7,888 nucleotides of DNA from contig JACQZL010000223.1 in assembly GCA_016213865.1 (NCBI GenBank), positions 1-7,888 on the forward strand, given 5' to 3'. Below are positions 5,412-7,888 of the stretch, one piece after another; position 1 is the first letter of the stretch, and the number at the start of each line of letters is the position of its first letter. The DNA comes from Candidatus Rifleibacteriota bacterium. GTDB lineage: Bacteria; UBP17; UBA6191; JACPRK01. The translations under genes were made by a program, and so were the position numbers. The notes beneath the pieces were generated by a model that saw only the letters and a program-made list of their open reading frames with translations, was not told the origin of the DNA and ran no database searches.

Positions 5412-6371
5412 CTACTTGCCGCCGGGGCCCTGCCCCTGTTCGACGAAGATGTCGTAGGCGCGGATGACCGCCGGCCCCAGCAGCACGATCAGGATGACCG
5501 GGAAGATGAAGAGCACCAGAGGGAACATCATCTTCACCGGCGCCTTCTGGGCCTGCTCCTCGGCCCTCTGGCGGCGCTTCTGGCGGAGCTGGTCGGACTG
5601 AACGCGGAGCACCTTGGCCAGCGAGACACCGAGCTGCTCGGCCTGGATCACGGCGCTGAAGAAGGCTTCGACGTCGGTGACGCCGATGCGGTCCATGGAG
5701 TCCTTGAGCGCCTGCTTTCGGGTCTTGCCGACGCGGATCTCGCGGAGGATGACCCGGAACTCGTCGGGCAGGGGGCCTTTCAACTTCTCGATGACCTTGC
5801 CCAATCCAGCGTCGAAGCCAAGGCCGGCCTCGACGCTGACCGTGAGCAGGTCCATGATGTCGGGAAGCTGCAGTTGAACGTCGTGCTGGCGATCCTTGAT
5901 GCGCCTGGTGAGCCACAGACGCGGAAGCAAGATGCCGAAGATGGCGCTGCCACCGATGATCTGCAGGGCCAGCATGAAGTTGCCGCGGACCCACATCGCG
6001 CAGACGCCGATGCCCACCATCAGGCAGATCATGAAGACGATGACCTGGATGGCGAAGAACTCCTGGGGTTTGAGCTCGCCGGGGTAGCCTGCCTGGGCCA
6101 GTTGTTTCTGCAACTGGCCCACGAAGTCACTCGAGGTCGATTTCGTGAGTACTTTCGAAACCGATCGGACCACCGGCATCAGCACGCGCTCCGAGAACGG
6201 CTTCTGTAGGTCCTCGTTGAACATCTCCGTCGACTTCTCCTCGCCGCTGGCGGTGATGGAGTCGAGCTTGCCGAGACGGTCCCGGACATCCTTGTCCTCG
6301 CTACCCATCAGGTTGAGGATGGCGTAGACGCCGGCGTAGACGATGGCGGTCAGAAACAACAACTTGAGCAT
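5412..6371 (-). CDS. tadC: Tad pilus inner-membrane platform protein TadC
   Basis: This gene encodes TadC, the second T2SSF (GspF-like) platform protein of the tight-adherence pilus system. With TadB it is thought to form the inner-membrane base on which the TadA ATPase acts during pilin assembly. The 319 residues show an N-terminal membrane segment (about 3-21), a charged cytoplasmic linker, a membrane pair at about 104-127 and 131-150, the T2SSF domain from about 165, and a final hydrophobic segment at about 280-303. Diagnostic stretches are LPDIMDLLTVSVEAGLGFD (169-187), the EIRVGKTRKQAL region (211-222), QAEQLGVSLAKVLRVQSD (242-259) and PVKMMFPLVLFIFPVILIVL (278-297). The last is typical of TadC rather than TadB. 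It starts 25 nt after tadB with only a weak GAGG about 12 nt upstream, so translation may depend on tadB. It is intact and of usual length. Confidence 0.97.
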   Translation of the reverse strand: MLKLLFLTAIVYAGVYAILNLMGSEDKDVRDRLGKLDSITASGEEKSTEMFNEDLQKPFSERVLMPVVRSVSKVLTKSTSSDFVGQLQKQLAQAGYPGELKPQEFFAIQVIVFMICLMVGIGVCAMWVRGNFMLALQIIGGSAIFGILLPRLWLTRRIKDRQHDVQLQLPDIMDLLTVSVEAGLGFDAGLGKVIEKLKGPLPDEFRVILREIRVGKTRKQALKDSMDRIGVTDVEAFFSAVIQAEQLGVSLAKVLRVQSDQLRQKRRQRAEEQAQKAPVKMMFPLVLFIFPVILIVLLGPAVIRAYDIFVEQGQGPGGK

Positions 6372-6396
6372 GGGCGGGAGACCTCGAAGGGGACGG

Positions 6397-7392
6397 TCAG
6401 ACCTCGATGTTCACGATTTTCATGATGACCATGAAGCCGATGATCTCCATGATTCCGCACACGACGAGGATGTACCAGCTATGCCACGAGCCGTCCTTCG
6501 GGCTGTAGGCCCACAGGAGGCTGATGTAGCCGGGGTTGATGTATCGGAGGACGCCGATCAGGGCCACCGGCATTCCGGCGATGATCGCGCCCGAGATCTT
6601 GCCCTGCGCGGTCAGCGTCGCGATCTGCCCGCGGATGCGGATGCGTTCGCGGATCGTGTGGGCGATCTTGTCCAGGATCTCCGATAGGTTGCCGCCGATC
6701 TGGCGCTGGATCAACACCACCGTGACCATGAGGTCCAAGTCCTCGCTGGGGATGCGTTCCTTGAAGGCGAGCAGGGCCTCTTCCACTGGTACGCCGAAGG
6801 CCACTTCTCGGATGATCCGCTTGAACTCCTCACCCATCGGAGGCGGGGACTCCTTGCTGATCATGTCCATCGCTTGCAGCAGGCTGTAGCCTGCCTTGAT
6901 GGCGTTGGAGAGCAGGATGAGGGTGTCCAGCATCTGGTTGCCAATCTGGGACATCCTGCGCTTGAAGCAGATGTGCAGCCACGCGAAGGGCAGGCAAGCG
7001 CCCACGGCCGCGAAGAGCACCGCAACCAGCATCCCGGCGTAAAAGTAACCGAACGCGCCGGAGACAATGAAAGCGATGTAGACCAGCGCTGCGAACTCGT
7101 TCGGGCGCCACTTCACGGCGGCCTTCTCGATCATCTTGCCGAAGCGATGATTGAGCGCGTCCGGCGTGAACGGCTTGGCGATCGAGCCGAGGGTCTGCAG
7201 GATCTCCTGCGCCTTGTTCTCGACCTTGGCCTCGTGCGCTTCGCCCGGCGCACCGCCCTCGCCAGCGGCATCGAGCGAGGCGAACTGGGCCATCCTGTCT
7301 TTGACTTCTTGATCGTCGTCCTTGCCGAACAGCACCAGGACCGTGACGACAACGGCCGCGCCGACACCGAGAAGTATGGGCAACATCCCCAT
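6397..7392 (-). CDS. tadB: Tad pilus inner-membrane platform protein TadB
   Basis: This gene encodes TadB, a T2SSF-family integral membrane protein that pairs with TadC as the platform of the Tad/Flp pilus machine. The 331 residues contain an N-terminal membrane segment (about 4-22), an acidic and polar cytoplasmic linker (24-90), a membrane pair at about 100-140, the T2SSF domain from about 150 and a C-terminal segment (about 305-327). Family signatures are LSNAIKAGYSLLQAM (161-175), VAFGVPVEEAL (197-207), VLIQRQIGGNLSEILDKIA (226-244), RERIRIRGQIATLTAQGKIS (248-267) and the following hydrophobic AIIAGMPVAL. The ATG at 7392 overlaps the tadA stop by one base (TAATG), a common coupling arrangement, and AGGGAGG (7402-7408) lies 9 nt upstream. 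A second in-frame ATG two codons later (7386) is possible but sits further from this site. It is intact and in operon with tadA and tadC. Confidence 0.97.
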   Translation of the reverse strand: MGMLPILLGVGAAVVVTVLVLFGKDDDQEVKDRMAQFASLDAAGEGGAPGEAHEAKVENKAQEILQTLGSIAKPFTPDALNHRFGKMIEKAAVKWRPNEFAALVYIAFIVSGAFGYFYAGMLVAVLFAAVGACLPFAWLHICFKRRMSQIGNQMLDTLILLSNAIKAGYSLLQAMDMISKESPPPMGEEFKRIIREVAFGVPVEEALLAFKERIPSEDLDLMVTVVLIQRQIGGNLSEILDKIAHTIRERIRIRGQIATLTAQGKISGAIIAGMPVALIGVLRYINPGYISLLWAYSPKDGSWHSWYILVVCGIMEIIGFMVIMKIVNIEV

Positions 7393-7888
7393 TACCAGAC
7401 GCCTCCCTCTTCATCCTTCGTCATGAAGATCCGGGCGGGCAGGACGATTCCTTCCTCCTGGAACCTGTGCATGAACTTCGGGCGGATGCCCGTGGGTTTG
7501 AGCCGGCCGATGATCTTGCCGTGCTCGTCGACACCTGTCTGCTCGAATCGGAAGACGTCGGACAGGGTCACGACCTCGCCTTCCATCCCCTGGACCTCTG
7601 TGATGTGCGTGATCTTGCGGCTGCCGTCGCGCAGTCGGTTCTGCTGCACGATCAGGTCGATGGCGCTCGCGATCTGTTCGCGGATGGCCTTCGACGGAAG
7701 GTCCATGCCCGCCATCATCACCATCGTCTCCAGGCGAGCAATCATGTCGCGCGGGCTGTTGGCATGCGCCGTCGTCAGCGAGCCGTCGTGGCCGGTATTC
7801 ATCGCCTGCAACATGTCGAGGGCCTCGCCGCCGCGGATCTCGCCGACGATGATGCGCTCGGGCCGCATTCGGAGGCAGTTCCGGACCA
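7392..7888 (-). CDS. tadA: Tad pilus assembly ATPase TadA/CpaF (C-terminal part)
   Basis: This is the C-terminal 164 codons of the hexameric secretion ATPase that powers Tad/Flp pilus assembly from the cytoplasmic face of the inner membrane. The gene continues past the right edge, so the N-terminal domain and the Walker A loop are not visible. Numbered from the first whole codon, the Walker B stretch RIIVGEIRG (11-19) carries the catalytic Glu16. The His-box region follows as [16 protein letters not shown] (32-47), a near-invariant CpaF signature. The later [20 protein letters not shown] segment and the closing [11 protein letters not shown] are typical of CpaF-type ATPases rather than PilB or GspE. 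Related proteins have about 420-500 residues, so roughly two thirds is missing. The ATG at 7868 lies inside the conserved ATPase core and is not the start. The stop TAA overlaps the tadB start. No defect is seen in the visible part. Confidence 0.97.
   Translation of the reverse strand, partial: VRNCLRMRPERIIVGEIRGGEALDMLQAMNTGHDGSLTTAHANSPRDMIARLETMVMMAGMDLPSKAIREQIASAIDLIVQQNRLRDGSRKITHITEVQGMEGEVVTLSDVFRFEQTGVDEHGKIIGRLKPTGIRPKFMHRFQEEGIVLPARIFMTKDEEGGVW

Noticed and set aside
5176..5994. 272-codon minus-strand ORF overlapping tadC
   Set aside because: It is out of frame with the well-supported tadC and is Arg/Pro/Gly-rich; it is a shadow that runs on into the repeat element.

Overview
The window is GC-rich (roughly 63-65% by eye) bacterial DNA from a Gram-negative (diderm) organism. 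Every gene I can support lies on the minus strand, so transcription runs from right to left. The envelope type is inferred from a very large lipoprotein with an N-terminal lipobox and from tight-adherence (Tad) pilus genes. The phylum cannot be fixed. The Tad proteins, the Ig-rich lipoprotein and short AAGCGGC-type palindromes fit Planctomycetes, NC10, Myxococcota or former deltaproteobacteria. I lean weakly to Planctomycetes because of the palindromes.

Right end (7888 to 5412): the last part of a Tad/Flp-type pilus operon, in the order tadA (CpaF-type ATPase, its 5' part outside the window), tadB and tadC (two inner-membrane T2SSF platform proteins). tadA and tadB overlap by one base (TAATG), and tadB and tadC are 25 nt apart. 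TadA would power assembly, and TadB with TadC would form the membrane platform for a pilus.

Middle (5395 to 4814): an intergenic stretch with more structure than usual. Sixteen bases after tadC lies the N-terminal part of a DUF192-family gene that was not predicted as an ORF. Its family match stops about where a 294-bp element begins. The element has imperfect terminal inverted repeats of about 54 bp and encloses two short hairpins of the REP type, facing each other. I read it as a MITE-like or REP-composite insertion that broke the DUF192 gene; the rest of that gene is not found on the other side. A 5' leader with an 8-bp hairpin leads to the next gene.

Left-centre (4813 to 467): one 1448-residue predicted lipoprotein. 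It has bacterial Ig-like domains, then a central block of seven YAG..GGVFR-like repeats with two clear Asp-boxes (a predicted seven-bladed beta-propeller), then more Ig-like domains. It is probably exposed on the cell surface; its function is unknown. A strong hairpin with a short T-run follows it.

Left end (381 to 73): gatC, the small subunit of the tRNA-dependent amidotransferase. It is unrelated to the pilus genes, and no gatA start follows within the remaining 72 bases. No tRNA, rRNA, CRISPR array or transposase gene was seen, and no plus-strand gene is supported.
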